A program made the position numbers and the translations under genes. The notes beneath the pieces were generated by a model, which saw only the letters and a program-made list of their open reading frames with translations, did not search any database and was not told the origin of the DNA. Positions 25,990-35,756 of a stretch of DNA of 64,000 nt are shown here, piece by piece (position 1 is the stretch's first letter; every line of letters begins with the position of its first letter). The stretch is taken from contig JAFYOS010000018.1 in the NCBI GenBank assembly GCA_017560125.1, forward strand, positions 62,001 to 126,000, in the 5' to 3' direction. The stretch comes from Bacteroidaceae bacterium (GTDB lineage Bacteria > Bacteroidota > Bacteroidia > Bacteroidales > Bacteroidaceae).

Positions 25990-27654
25990 TTATTGTTGCG
26001 AAATAAGGTTGCGGGCTGTGTCGAGCGCCGCGTCGGTGAGCTGTTCGCCGCTCATCATCTGGGCTATCTCCCTGATGCGCTCCTCGGCGTCGAGCTGCAA
26101 TATGTCGGTGCGTGTGCCGGCCGCTCCCTCCTCTTTGTACACTTTGTAGTGACGGTTGCCAAGGGCGGCCACCTGCGGTAGGTGGGTGATGCTTATCACC
26201 TGTCGCTCGAAGCGTCCCATCTGCTGCATGAGGCGTCCCATGCGCTCGGCCAAGACGCCCGATATTCCTGTATCAATCTCGTCGAAAATGAGGGTGGGCA
26301 TGTCGGTGAAACCGGCGATTATCGATTTCAGCGCCAGCATCACGCGCGCCATTTCGCCACCCGATGCAACGTCGGCAAGGGGCTGCATGGGGCTTATGCT
26401 GTTGGCCGAGAAGAGGAATGTTACTACGTCGCAGCCCGTGGGGGTGAAGTCGGCGGTAGCCTCTATCGATGCCTCGAAGCGTATCATGGGCATGCCAAGG
26501 GTAACCAGTATGGCTGTAATCTTCTCCTGAAGCATCAGCGCGGCTTTTTTTCGTCCCTCGGTGAGTGTGGCCGACAGCTCGGCCAGCTCCTTGCGGTTGC
26601 GTTCGAGCTGCTTCTCCATTTCGGTAATGCGGTCGTCGCCGCCGGTTATGTTTTCGAGCTTGGAGCGATATTCGTCTGCTGTTGCTAGCAGTTCGCTTAT
26701 GTTGCTTACGCGATGTTTCTTGAACAGGTCGTACATAAGCGCCAGGCGGGCATCAACCTGTTCCAAACGGCCGGGCGAGAAGGTGTTGCTCTCCTGTCTG
26801 CGGCGCAGTTCGTTGCAGCAATCCTTCAGCTCTATGTAGTTGCTCTCGAGGCGCTCGGCCAGTTGTTCGGCCGGCGGGAAATGTTGCGATATGCGGGCAA
26901 GCGATGCAGCTGCTTCGCGCAGCGACTGCAGCATGCTCTTGTTGTCGTTGTCGATGAGCATTGCAGCGTTGTATAGCGCCGATTCAATCTCCTCGGCGTG
27001 GGCCAGCTGCTGCGATTCCTGTTCGAGCTGCTCCTGTTCGTCGTCGTGGAAGGCGGCGCCGTCAATCTCGTCCAGTTGGAAGCGCAGCCACTCCTCGTCG
27101 TCGCGCATGCTCTGCAGTTGCTCCTTGATGGCGGCCAGCTCCTTGCGTGTGGCCTCGTAGCTTCTGTATAGTGTGCGATAGCTGTCGAGGCGAGCCTGGT
27201 CGTCGGCAAGCACATCGAGCACATTCAGTTGGTAGTTCTTGTTGCCGAGCAACAGGTTTTTGTGCTGCGAGTGTATGTCTATCAATCTGTTACCGAGCTC
27301 CTTGAGTAGTGCTGCCGATACGGGCGAGTCGTTCACGAAGAAGCGTCCGCGACCGGTGGCCGAAAGCTCGCGGCGCAAAATGCACTCCTGCGGGTCGTAC
27401 TCGAGCTCGTTCTCCTCGAAGAAGCCTTCGAGCGACAGCGAGGATATATCGAAGCATCCCTCTATGATGCATTTGTCGGCGCCCTCGCGCACGAGCTTTG
27501 CATCGGAGCGCTCGCCCATGAGCATTGATATTGCGCCCAATAGCACCGATTTACCGGTTCCTGTCTCGCCGGTAATGACAGAAAAGCCCGAGGTGAAATC
27601 GACCTCAAGCCTCTCAATCAGCGCATAGTTCTTTATATGTAGCGATGTAAGCAT
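25990..27654 (-). CDS. recN: DNA repair protein RecN
   Basis: 554 residues, normal for RecN. The SMC-like ATPase has Walker A GETGTGKS near the N-terminus (LHIKNYALIERLEVDF before it) and the C-terminal signature and Walker B region VASGGEMARVMLALK and TLIFDEIDTGISG. Coiled-coil arms lie between. RecN tethers DNA ends in double-strand break repair. The order coaBC, DUF4835, recN is usual in Bacteroidetes, and here coaBC is fused to DUF4835 10 bp upstream. Confidence 0.97.
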   Translation of the reverse strand: MLTSLHIKNYALIERLEVDFTSGFSVITGETGTGKSVLLGAISMLMGERSDAKLVREGADKCIIEGCFDISSLSLEGFFEENELEYDPQECILRRELSATGRGRFFVNDSPVSAALLKELGNRLIDIHSQHKNLLLGNKNYQLNVLDVLADDQARLDSYRTLYRSYEATRKELAAIKEQLQSMRDDEEWLRFQLDEIDGAAFHDDEQEQLEQESQQLAHAEEIESALYNAAMLIDNDNKSMLQSLREAAASLARISQHFPPAEQLAERLESNYIELKDCCNELRRRQESNTFSPGRLEQVDARLALMYDLFKKHRVSNISELLATADEYRSKLENITGGDDRITEMEKQLERNRKELAELSATLTEGRKKAALMLQEKITAILVTLGMPMIRFEASIEATADFTPTGCDVVTFLFSANSISPMQPLADVASGGEMARVMLALKSIIAGFTDMPTLIFDEIDTGISGVLAERMGRLMQQMGRFERQVISITHLPQVAALGNRHYKVYKEEGAAGTRTDILQLDAEERIREIAQMMSGEQLTDAALDTARNLISQQ

Positions 27655-27664
27655 TTACTGAATA

Positions 27665-29740
27665 TCAAATGGTTGAAATCTTGTCCCACGATGAACTGAG
27701 CGAGGGGTTTATGCTCGAAAGTATCTCTACAACGCCCTTGCGTTCCTTGGCGCTGCCCTTGGAGAAAATGTTTATCAGTTCGTCCTGCTTGTACTCGGTG
27801 AACAATTTCGGGAAGTAGGAGAGGGGGCTGTCCTGATAGCCGCTGTGCAGGAGCTCGATGCTCTTTGCAATCTCGGCCCTACCCTTGTCGGCGTCGCTGA
27901 ACATGGTGTCGAAGCCCTTGCGATGGTAGTTGTACATCATCTGTCGCACCGAAATGAGCGCGTTGCTCAAATAGTCGTTGATGATGGTGTAGCGGTTGCG
28001 TGTGCTTGTGCCCGACTGCCATCCGGCACCGCCAAGGCTCTGTGCTCCGGTGGCTATGTTCATTGCCTTGTTCAGGAACTGTGTGCCGCCGAGCTCGCCC
28101 ATGGTGTCGAGGTCTATGCCTATTATCAGGTATGCATAGAAGGCTATTATAGCTGTCAGGTTGTTGTCGAGATTGTCCTCTTTGTACTCCAATCGGTCGT
28201 AGGCCATGTACTTGAACTGTATGTCGTTGTCCTGGTATTTGAACACAGGTGTGCTGTACGACGAACCATATATGGGGCGCAACGACTGCACCATCAGTGT
28301 GCCGCCGAACGAGCCGTCCTCGGAATAGGACTCCACTACGAACGAGAAATTGCACGAAATGCGCTCGAATTCCTCGTATTCGAATTCGGTCCATTTCGTG
28401 TTGTTTATTATTTCGTCGAGCGAGGTTTTCAGCACATCGAATACCTCGGTGTTGGTGCCTTGTATCTTCTCGGTGTTTAGGGTGATGTTGGCCTTCAGCT
28501 CCTGTGCCTGAATGGTGCATGGGAGTATTATCAACAACATGAATATGAAGAGTGTAGATAGGCGTGCGACAATGTCGCGTGCTACCTCGCGCTTGCTCTT
28601 CAGGGGGTATTTTGTGGCGCCTTCGGCGTCAATCATGGTCACCTTGTTGGTATCAACCGCAAAGCCGGCGCCCTTGTCCTCCAACGAATTGAGCACTATG
28701 AAATCGAGGTTTTTCTTGGCAAGCTTCTCGCGTGCATGTGCCTCGGCGTCGTTGGTCTCGAGTGCAAAGCCCACAAGGCGCTGTTCGGGGCGTTTCATGG
28801 CTCCGAGCGACGCGGCTATGTCGTGTGTGGGCTTCAGTTCCAGCGTCAGTCCGCTACCCTTTTCGCGTTTTATTTTTTCGTTGGCGCGGGTGTCGGGGGT
28901 GAAATCGGCAACGGCGGCACACAGGATGGCTGCATCGGACTGCTCGAATGCGGCGCATGAGGCCTCGTACATTTCGGCTGCCGATTCAACGTCTATACGA
29001 TGTATTGCGGGGTGGGGCGTCGCAAGCGACACGGGACCCGATACCAGTGTGACATCGGCGCCGCTTAGGGCACACTCCCTTGCTATGGCATATCCCATTT
29101 TGCCCGACGAGTAGTTGCCTATGAATCGCACGGGGTCTATTTTTTCGTATGTGGGGCCGGCTGTTATCAATATCTTTTTGCCTGCCAGTGCCGACGATGC
29201 GGCAAAATACTCCTCGAGTGCACGGACAATGTTCTCGGGTTCTTCCATGCGTCCCTTGCCCACAAGATGGCTTGCGAGCTCGCCTGCCGCCGGTTCAATT
29301 ATGTGGTTGCCGTATGCTTTCAGTTGTTCGATGTTGCGTGTGGTCGAGGGGTGGGCATACATATCGAGGTCCATTGCGGGCGCTACAAAAACGGGCGCTT
29401 TCATCGACAGGTATGTGGTTATGAGTAGGTTATCGGCTACGCCGTTAGCCATCTTGGCAATGGTCGAGGCTGTTGCCGGAGCTATAATCATGGCGTCGGC
29501 CCACAGTCCCAGGTTGACGTGGCTGTGCCACTGTCCGCTGCGCTCGTTGAAGAATTCGCTGAGCACCGCGTTGCCCGATAGGGTCGATAGAGTGAGTGGA
29601 GCTATGAATTCCTTGCCGGCCGGTGTCATCACCACCTGCACTTCGGCGCCACCCTTTACCAATAAACGAACAAGTATAGCTGCCTTGTATGCAGCTATAC
29701 TTCCCGTTATGCCAAGCACTATTTTTTTTCCTTTCAACAT
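27665..29740 (-). CDS. coaBC: CoaBC (phosphopantothenoylcysteine synthetase/decarboxylase) fused in frame to a DUF4835 protein
   Basis: 691 residues in one frame. Residues 1-395 are a full CoaBC: a flavin-dependent decarboxylase half (GKKIVLGITGSIAAYKA) and a CTP-dependent synthetase half (ILITAGPTYEKIDPVRFIGNYSSGKMG), making phosphopantetheine for CoA. Where CoaBC normally ends, the frame runs on through LFIFMLLIILPCTIQAQ, a secretion signal, into a complete DUF4835 protein (about 290 residues). DUF4835 is usually a separate exported protein between coaBC and recN. Either the stop was lost and a fusion is made, or DUF4835 is started internally at ATG 28540 (M401). The flow of topology, cytosolic then exported, makes internal initiation or cleavage likely (inference). 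Confidence 0.9.
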   Translation of the reverse strand: MLKGKKIVLGITGSIAAYKAAILVRLLVKGGAEVQVVMTPAGKEFIAPLTLSTLSGNAVLSEFFNERSGQWHSHVNLGLWADAMIIAPATASTIAKMANGVADNLLITTYLSMKAPVFVAPAMDLDMYAHPSTTRNIEQLKAYGNHIIEPAAGELASHLVGKGRMEEPENIVRALEEYFAASSALAGKKILITAGPTYEKIDPVRFIGNYSSGKMGYAIARECALSGADVTLVSGPVSLATPHPAIHRIDVESAAEMYEASCAAFEQSDAAILCAAVADFTPDTRANEKIKREKGSGLTLELKPTHDIAASLGAMKRPEQRLVGFALETNDAEAHAREKLAKKNLDFIVLNSLEDKGAGFAVDTNKVTMIDAEGATKYPLKSKREVARDIVARLSTLFIFMLLIILPCTIQAQELKANITLNTEKIQGTNTEVFDVLKTSLDEIINNTKWTEFEYEEFERISCNFSFVVESYSEDGSFGGTLMVQSLRPIYGSSYSTPVFKYQDNDIQFKYMAYDRLEYKEDNLDNNLTAIIAFYAYLIIGIDLDTMGELGGTQFLNKAMNIATGAQSLGGAGWQSGTSTRNRYTIINDYLSNALISVRQMMYNYHRKGFDTMFSDADKGRAEIAKSIELLHSGYQDSPLSYFPKLFTEYKQDELINIFSKGSAKERKGVVEILSSINPSLSSSWDKISTI

Positions 29741-29746
29741 AGGGTT

Positions 29747-30517
29747 CTATACTTTTAATGAACGCATTCTGATCTCGGTGAGCTTCTGTTTGGTGTTCAA
29801 CGGAAAATCGCCGTTAATCATCCAGCCATAGTAACCGGGGTCGCGTTGCAGCACATCGGTTACGAGCATGCCTTTGTAGCGTCCGAAATTGAATATCTCG
29901 CGTCCGGCCTCGTCGTAAACCATGCGTCCTGCGTAATCGACGTTGCGTGTGAACGACGAGTAGGCCGAAAGGAATTCTATGTCGTTCTTCAGTACGTCGG
30001 GGTATTTGTCGAGCTGCGCCATCAGTATCTCGTATGTGGCGCGTGTGTCGGCAAGGGCGCTGTGGGCATCCACCAGTTCGCCGCCGCAATAGAATTTATA
30101 TGCGGCCGATAGGGTGCGCTGCTCGAGCTTGTGGTATATTACCTGTACATCGACTGCCTTGTGGCGGCTCAGGTCGATATCGACGCCTGCACGCAGGAAT
30201 TCCTCGGCAAGCATGGGTACATCGAAACGATTCGAATTAAAACCGGCGATGTCGCATCCTTCGAAGTCCTTGGCAATGTCGCGTGCCACCTCCTTGAAGG
30301 TGGGGCAATCCTTTACATCCTCGTTGGTGATGCCATGCACGTCCGATGCCTCTTTGGGGATGGGCATCCCGGGGTTAATGCGCATGTTGCGCGAGAGCTC
30401 GTTGCCGTTGGGCATGACCTTTATGTAGCATATTTCCACTATGCGGTCGGCCGACACGTTTACGCCAGTCGTTTCGAGGTCGAAGAATATGATAGGTTTT
30501 TTTAGATTCAGTTTCAT
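29747..30517 (-). CDS. 3'-5' exonuclease of the DnaQ/epsilon family
   Basis: 256 residues. The DEDD-type motifs are visible: FFDLETTGVN (Exo I), NSNRFDVPML (Exo II) and DAHSALADTRAT (Exo III, His and Asp). The C-terminal 80 residues (FGRYKGMLVTDVLQRDPGYYGWM) resemble the small domain found after DnaQ-like exonucleases in Bacteroidetes. It probably proofreads or repairs DNA and is placed 4 bp after dnaN, supporting a replication role. Confidence 0.9.
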   Translation of the reverse strand: MKLNLKKPIIFFDLETTGVNVSADRIVEICYIKVMPNGNELSRNMRINPGMPIPKEASDVHGITNEDVKDCPTFKEVARDIAKDFEGCDIAGFNSNRFDVPMLAEEFLRAGVDIDLSRHKAVDVQVIYHKLEQRTLSAAYKFYCGGELVDAHSALADTRATYEILMAQLDKYPDVLKNDIEFLSAYSSFTRNVDYAGRMVYDEAGREIFNFGRYKGMLVTDVLQRDPGYYGWMINGDFPLNTKQKLTEIRMRSLKV

Positions 30518-30521
30518 TTTA

Positions 30522-31646
30522 TCAATCGGTTAACATCATGGGCATCAACAACATGAGCAGCTCCTGCTGTCCCTCTTGCTCGGCGGGGAACATTACACCT
30601 GCGCGTGAGGGGTCGGCAAGCTCGATTATTACCTCGCGTCCGGGGATGTTGTTCAGTATGTCGATGAGGAACGATGCGCTGAAGCCGATGTTCATGGGTG
30701 AACCTTCGTAGCTGCATGTGATGCTCTCCTCGGCAAATGTAGAAAAATCGGAATCCTGTGCCGATACAATCATGTTGTTGTCCTGAAGGTGCAGTTTCAC
30801 CAAGCTCACCTGTGACGAGAAGAGGGCTACACGACGCAATGCTCCAATCATGGCCAAGCGATCTACTGTTATCTTGCGGGGGTTGTTCTGCGGGATAACC
30901 GAGTTGTAGTTGGGATAACGGCCTTCGATAAGGCGGCACACGAGCTTGTAGTTCTCGAGCGCGAAGATGGCGAAGCGGTCGTCGAATTCAATAACCACCT
31001 CGTTGCCGCTCTCCTTGGCCAAAAGGCTCTTCAAAAGGGTAGCAGGCTTCTTGGGCAGGATGAATGCCGATTTCTCGGCGCCGGTAACCGACAGGTCGCG
31101 GCAACGTGCGAGCTTGTGACCGTCCGAAGCAACCATGGTGATGCTCTCGGGGGTGAAATCGAAATATACACCGCACATCACGGGGCGTATCTCGTCGTCG
31201 GCAGCTGCAAAGAGCGAGCAAGAGATGCCGCTTGCCAATACGTCGGCAGGAACGGAAATCTTGACTGCGTTTTCGCCCATTACGGGAGCCGAGGGATACT
31301 CGTCGGCGTTCATGCCGACCATGCTGTACTTACCGTTCTGGTAGTAGATTACAATTTCGAGCGTCTCTTTGTTTATTTCGAAACGAACGGGCTGCTCCGA
31401 AATCTCCTTCAATGAATCGAGAAGGATTTTGGACGACACGGCGAAACGGAAATCCTCGGAGCACTCTACAACGTCGAATGATGTGTTCAGGGTGTTGTCG
31501 TTGTCCGATGCTGTCAGACGCAGTGTGTTGCCTTCGAATTCGAAAAGGAAGCAATCGAGCACAGGTATTGTATTCTTGGAGTTAATCACGCGGCTGATAG
31601 CCTGCAAATGACTGGTAAGCACTGAGCTTGAAACAATAAAGTTCAT
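30522..31646 (-). CDS. dnaN: DNA polymerase III beta sliding clamp
   Basis: 374 residues, the usual length for three clamp domains. The start MNFIVSSSVLTSHLQAISRVI and the stretch LLLMPMML near the C-terminus are typical DnaN. The ring-shaped dimer tethers polymerase III and other enzymes to DNA. It is followed 4 bp later by a DnaQ-like exonuclease gene, and then coaBC. A promoter with good spacing lies at 31723-31752. Confidence 0.97.
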   Translation of the reverse strand: MNFIVSSSVLTSHLQAISRVINSKNTIPVLDCFLFEFEGNTLRLTASDNDNTLNTSFDVVECSEDFRFAVSSKILLDSLKEISEQPVRFEINKETLEIVIYYQNGKYSMVGMNADEYPSAPVMGENAVKISVPADVLASGISCSLFAAADDEIRPVMCGVYFDFTPESITMVASDGHKLARCRDLSVTGAEKSAFILPKKPATLLKSLLAKESGNEVVIEFDDRFAIFALENYKLVCRLIEGRYPNYNSVIPQNNPRKITVDRLAMIGALRRVALFSSQVSLVKLHLQDNNMIVSAQDSDFSTFAEESITCSYEGSPMNIGFSASFLIDILNNIPGREVIIELADPSRAGVMFPAEQEGQQELLMLLMPMMLTD

Positions 31647-31722
31647 ATATTTGTTTTTTTAATTTGTTTGCACTGTAATGTGGCAAAGCACGGCTTTGCC
31701 GTCACAATTTATTTTTGTGTTA

Positions 31723-31752
31723 CAAAAATAGCAAAAAGCACGAGCAAAACAA
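31723..31752 (-). promoter_or_regulatory. dnaN promoter
   Basis: On the minus strand TATTTTTG (31730-31723) matches the -7 consensus, with TTG at 31752-31750 separated by 19 bp. The leader would be about 70 nt and includes the hairpin GGCAAAGC-ACG-GCTTTGCC at 31682-31700. Confidence 0.65.
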
Positions 31753-31891
31753 AATAAACAGAGCTATTTTTGCATAGCTATGCAATGTAAAAATACCACA
31801 TAATGAGAATTTGTTTCCAAAAAAAGATGGAATAATGCTTCATATATCGAAGAAATGAATTACTTTCGCATTAAATATCGAAAACACAATT

Positions 31892-32263
31892 ATGGAAATT
31901 ACAGGAAAAATTATTGCAGTATTGCCCGAGAGAGGCGGTGTATCCAAGACCGGTAACGAATGGAAAATGCAGGAGTATGTATTGGAAACACACGAGCAGT
32001 ACCCCAGAAAGATGTGCTTCAACGTGTTTGGCGCCGACAAAATAGCTCAGTTCAATATACAGGCCGGTGACGAGATGACCGTGTCGTTCGACATCAACGC
32101 ACGCGAATATAACGGCCGTTGGTACAACGATATACGCGCATGGCGTGTAGAGCGTGGTGTAGCTCCCGCTGCGGCACCCGAATATGCTCCGGCTATCGAT
32201 GCACCCAAGGCCAATGCGGTAGATTTCTCGGCACAGAACGAGGCTGACGATCTCCCCTTCTAA
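31892..32263 (+). CDS. DUF3127 protein
   Basis: 123 residues. The sequence MEITGKIIAVLPERGG, SKTGNEWKMQEYVLET and YNGRWYNDIRAWRVE is characteristic of DUF3127, a small Bacteroidetes family with an OB-like fold reminiscent of single-strand binding proteins. The tail is acidic (NEADDLPF), as in SSB proteins. The function is not established. It is a single-gene unit divergent from dnaN and convergent with rho. TACTTTCG (31861-31868) is a weak -7 candidate. Confidence 0.85.
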   Translation: MEITGKIIAVLPERGGVSKTGNEWKMQEYVLETHEQYPRKMCFNVFGADKIAQFNIQAGDEMTVSFDINAREYNGRWYNDIRAWRVERGVAPAAAPEYAPAIDAPKANAVDFSAQNEADDLPF

Positions 32264-32296
32264 AAAACGCAAACGCCGTTCCGCTACGGACGGATG

Positions 32297-32340
32297 TAAA
32301 CATAAAAAAGAGTGCCCTGCGGCACTCTTTTTTATGTTTA
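32297..32340. terminator. Bidirectional terminator between the DUF3127 gene and rho
   Basis: A perfect 20-bp stem, 32297-32316 with 32321-32340, has a 4-nt loop CTGC. It carries A-run and T-run flanks, so it works for both convergent transcripts. Confidence 0.92.
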
Positions 32341-32353
32341 TGGTGGTTGGTTG

Positions 32354-34369
32354 TTATGAATTCATGCTTGTAAGGAATTCGGCGTTGTCCTTGGTGCGGC
32401 TCAGGTGCTCCTTTACGAATTCCATTGCCTCCAGCGAGGTCATGTCCGAAAGGTGCTTGCGCAGTATCCACATTCTGTCGAGCGTCTGCTTGTCGTGCAA
32501 CAGGTCGTCGCGACGTGTGCTCGATGCTATGATGTTGACTGCGGGGAATATACGCTTGTTGCTCAGTGTGCGGTCGAGCTGAAGCTCCATGTTACCCGTA
32601 CCCTTAAATTCCTCGAAGATAACCTCGTCCATCTTGGAGCCGGTGTCGATGAGGGCTGTTGCAATGATTGTGAGCGAACCGCCGTTCTCGATGTTACGTG
32701 CTGCTCCGAAGAAGCGCTTGGGCTTGTGCAGGGCGTTGGCATCGACACCACCCGAAAGCACCTTGCCCGATGCGGGCGAAACAGTGTTGTAGGCGCGTGC
32801 AAGGCGTGTTATCGAGTCGAGGAAGATTACTACATCGTGTCCACACTCGACCATTCTCTTTGCTCTTTCGAGCACAATGCCGGCGATCTTTACGTGGCGC
32901 TCGGCGGGCTCGTCGAAGGTCGATGCAATGACCTCGGCGTTTACGCTGCGTGCCATGTCGGTAACCTCCTCGGGGCGCTCGTCTATGAGCAACATAATCA
33001 TATACACCTCGGGGTGGTTGGCTGCAATGGCGTTGGCTATATCCTTGAGTAGTATGGTTTTACCGGTCTTGGGCTGTGCCACGATGAGGCCGCGCTGTCC
33101 CTTGCCGATGGGCGAGAACAGATCCACTACACGTGCCGACAGGTTGTCGTAGCTGCCGTTGCATAATGTGAATTTCTCTTCGGGGAAAAGCGGTGTCAGG
33201 TTGTCGAACGATACGCGGTCGCGCACCTGTTCGGGCGACAGGCCGTTTATTCTGTTAACCTTTACAAGGGGGAAGTATTTTTCGCCGTAGTTGGCAGGGC
33301 GTATGGTGCCCTCGACTACGTCGCCGGTCTTCAGGCCATATTGTCTTATCTGATATTGCGATACATATACATCGTCGGGCGATGCAAGGTAGTTGTAGTC
33401 CGATGAACGCAGGAAACCGTATCCGTCGGGCATTGTTTCGAGCACGCCCTCAATCTTCAGGATGTCGGCAAATTCGTATGTCATCTGTCGGGGATCCTGT
33501 TTGCGGTCGCCGGCCTGTACGCTGTTGTCGGCTGCGGCCTCTTTCTTCTCGTGCTTCTGGTGGCCGTTCTTTTCGTTGCGCTGCTGGTTCTGCTCCTTCT
33601 CCTTCTTGGCAAATTTGCCGACGAGCTCTGCGGGGATTTCCTCTTTGTTATCGACGGGGAGCTCCTCTATGGGGATGAATACATCCTCGGTGGCCTCTGC
33701 TACTGCGGGTTCGGTGCTTTCGATGGGTGCAACCTCCTCGGCAACGGGCTGTTCGGCCTTGTTCTTGGGCTTGCGGCCACGCTTTTTGCCGGCGGGTTTC
33801 TCGGCCTGCTGCTCGGTGGCCTCTGCCACTGCGGGTTCGGTGCTTTCGATGGGGGCAATCTCCTCGGTTACAGGCTGTTCGGTCTTGTTCTTGGGCTTGC
33901 GGCCGCGTTTTTTGCCAGCGGGTTTTTCGGCCTGCTGCTCGGCGGTTTCGGCTACCATGGGGGTTGCTTCGGGAGCGTCGTTTTTCTTTTCGGGCACTTC
34001 GATTGCAACGGGATTGATTTCCTTTATTTCGAATTTTATATCTTCCCAGTTATCCTGGTTTTCTTTGGGCTGGTTGTTCTTTGCTTCCGATTTGTCGAGC
34101 TTCATGGCCTTGTCGCCAGTGGCTGTATATACTTTGCTGCCGCCTTCGGCGCTTATGCGGGTGCGACGGTGGTTGCGGCGGTTCATGCGATTTTCCTCTT
34201 TTACCACAGCGGGAGCGCCCGATTGGCTGTTACGGAGAGCCTGTTCGTCAAGGATGCGGTAGATAAGGTTGTTTTTGTCCAATGCTTTGGCGTTTGACAC
34301 ACCAAGATCATGCGCAATGGACTGCAATTCTGTCAATTCCTTGCTTCTCAGTTGTTCTATATAATACAT
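32354..34369 (-). CDS. rho: Transcription termination factor Rho with repeat-rich N-terminal extension
   Basis: 671 residues against about 420 in E. coli. After a SAP-like start ([20 protein letters not shown]) comes a low-complexity region (about residues 60-290) rich in Glu, Ala and Lys. It includes two 42-residue copies with the AT-hook-like [10 protein letters not shown]. From about residue 295 the cold-shock RNA-binding domain ([13 protein letters not shown]) and RecA-type motor ([25 protein letters not shown]) are complete. Rho is a hexameric helicase that ends transcripts. Long N-terminal insertions are common in Bacteroidota. It is alone on its transcript, with a leader of about 120 nt. 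Confidence 0.96.
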   Translation of the reverse strand: MYYIEQLRSKELTELQSIAHDLGVSNAKALDKNNLIYRILDEQALRNSQSGAPAVVKEENRMNRRNHRRTRISAEGGSKVYTATGDKAMKLDKSEAKNNQPKENQDNWEDIKFEIKEINPVAIEVPEKKNDAPEATPMVAETAEQQAEKPAGKKRGRKPKNKTEQPVTEEIAPIESTEPAVAEATEQQAEKPAGKKRGRKPKNKAEQPVAEEVAPIESTEPAVAEATEDVFIPIEELPVDNKEEIPAELVGKFAKKEKEQNQQRNEKNGHQKHEKKEAAADNSVQAGDRKQDPRQMTYEFADILKIEGVLETMPDGYGFLRSSDYNYLASPDDVYVSQYQIRQYGLKTGDVVEGTIRPANYGEKYFPLVKVNRINGLSPEQVRDRVSFDNLTPLFPEEKFTLCNGSYDNLSARVVDLFSPIGKGQRGLIVAQPKTGKTILLKDIANAIAANHPEVYMIMLLIDERPEEVTDMARSVNAEVIASTFDEPAERHVKIAGIVLERAKRMVECGHDVVIFLDSITRLARAYNTVSPASGKVLSGGVDANALHKPKRFFGAARNIENGGSLTIIATALIDTGSKMDEVIFEEFKGTGNMELQLDRTLSNKRIFPAVNIIASSTRRDDLLHDKQTLDRMWILRKHLSDMTSLEAMEFVKEHLSRTKDNAEFLTSMNS
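33692..33943 (-). repeat. 126-bp tandem duplication inside rho
   Basis: Two adjacent copies (33692-33817 and about 33818-33943), each coding a 42-residue unit with [15 protein letters not shown] and [14 protein letters not shown]. They differ by few bases, mostly silent, so the duplication is recent or under homogenisation. Confidence 0.8.
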
Positions 34370-34496
34370 AAATGTTAATACACTGAACGGAGTAAGCCCT
34401 TTGGGGACTTATGTTCATTGATGAATAATTAGAAATTGATTTTGGAAATTATTGTGAAAAAACGGGGCAACGCCCTCTGTTGTTTTATTTTCGGTG

Positions 34497-34504
34497 CAAA
34501 AATA
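34497..34504 (-). promoter_or_regulatory. Probable rho -7 box
   Basis: TATTTTTG on the minus strand matches TAnnTTTG about 128 bp upstream of the rho start. The leader between them holds a small GGGC-AAC-GCCC hairpin. No clear TTG partner is seen. Confidence 0.4.
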
Positions 34505-34572
34505 TGTATTTTGTTTTAATTATGCTCCATGTTTTACCATTTTTTTACATACTAAGCGTATAAAAACACGAA

Positions 34573-34613
34573 ATGACGGCGCCGTTGTAAGCAGTAAACA
34601 ACAGCACCGTCAT
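34573..34613 (-). terminator. Terminator-like hairpin after the TlpA-type gene
   Basis: 16-base arms, 34573-34588 and 34598-34613, pair with two C-A mismatches and a 9-nt loop. It lies 26 bp beyond the stop of the minus-strand gene at 34639. Confidence 0.55.
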
Positions 34614-34638
34614 TATGTTCGTTAGGGGTACGAATTTT

Positions 34639-35751
34639 TTATTTCATCAGCTCGTCTATTTTGTCGGCGAGGTCCTTGCCTGTCAATCCGCGCGAAACGA
34701 TGAGGCCATCCTTGTCTATTATCAGGACGGTGGGGATGAACTCCACGCCGTAGGCCTGTCCCACCTCGCGGCTGCCGCCATCGGGGTTGCACAGCTGTGT
34801 CCATGTCATGCCCAGCTCGGCTACGCTCTTTTTCCATGCTTCGGCGTCGGTGTCGAGCGAGAGGCTTACAACGGCGAGCCCTTTCTTTCCATGTTTTTCG
34901 TAAATGGCCTTCATTGTGGGCATCTCCTTGCGACAGGGACCACACCAACTTGCCCAGAAATCGAGGATGGTATATTTGTTGTTATCCACGATGTCCGAGA
35001 AGAGTGTCTTGTTACCGTTTATGTCGTTGAGCTCGAAGTTGATATATGCTCCGCCCTCGGATGTGCGCATTGCGCCGTCCTTGGTTATCATGTCCTGTTT
35101 GAACTGCTCGCAGAAGCGCTTGAAGCGTTTGTCGCGATAGATTTCGGGCACCGAATCCACGATGTTGTAGATGGCTTCGGGGTCGCACATCTGTCCCGAT
35201 GTAGATATAAGGAACGAACCTATGGGGTTCTCTATGTTCTTTCTGATGTGGGTGATTATCGTTTCGGATAATCTCTTCACAATGTTGTCGGTCTCGGCCT
35301 GCAGGCTGTCGCGCTTCTCGGGTGTGGCATATTCGGGAGTGCGTGCCGCACGGTAAATCGCCTCGGCGCTGCTGGTAACGGCGTCGAATTCGTTTTTGTA
35401 GGCCTGTATGGCGTTGTTGAGCTCGGTGCCCGATACGATTGCACCGTTCTCTATCTTCACTCTGATGTTGCCGTTCTCGAGCACCATGGGCACGATGTCG
35501 TCGCCACCGCTGTTGAGCGTATAGAAAAGGAAACGCACGGCAGGTATTTCCTGTGCGCCCACCATTTCGAAGCGTCCGTTCTCCACATCTGCGGAGTCTA
35601 TGTAGTTGATGCTCTCGTGAGTGAGTTCGGCCAGATATACTTTGCTTCCTTCGGGGGCATTTGCATATTCACCGCTTATTTTGTAGCTATCGGCAGGTGC
35701 GCAAGCAAAAAACAGCGGCATTGCAAGGAGGGTAAAAAATATTTTCTTCAT
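34639..35751 (-). CDS. DUF4369-TlpA family thiol-disulfide protein (probable lipoprotein)
   Basis: 370 residues. The N-terminus MKKIFFTLLAMPLFFAC has a lipobox-like end (FFAC, C17). Residues of about 25-115 match the DUF4369 beta domain (GSKVYLAELTH). The C-terminal 140 residues are a thioredoxin fold with the redox pair in DFWASWCGPCRKEMP. Such proteins reduce or exchange disulfides in exported proteins of Bacteroidetes. It lies 5 bp before engB's downstream end region on the same strand, so it is likely read through from engB. Confidence 0.88.
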   Translation of the reverse strand: MKKIFFTLLAMPLFFACAPADSYKISGEYANAPEGSKVYLAELTHESINYIDSADVENGRFEMVGAQEIPAVRFLFYTLNSGGDDIVPMVLENGNIRVKIENGAIVSGTELNNAIQAYKNEFDAVTSSAEAIYRAARTPEYATPEKRDSLQAETDNIVKRLSETIITHIRKNIENPIGSFLISTSGQMCDPEAIYNIVDSVPEIYRDKRFKRFCEQFKQDMITKDGAMRTSEGGAYINFELNDINGNKTLFSDIVDNNKYTILDFWASWCGPCRKEMPTMKAIYEKHGKKGLAVVSLSLDTDAEAWKKSVAELGMTWTQLCNPDGGSREVGQAYGVEFIPTVLIIDKDGLIVSRGLTGKDLADKIDELMK

Positions 35752-35756
35752 TGCTT

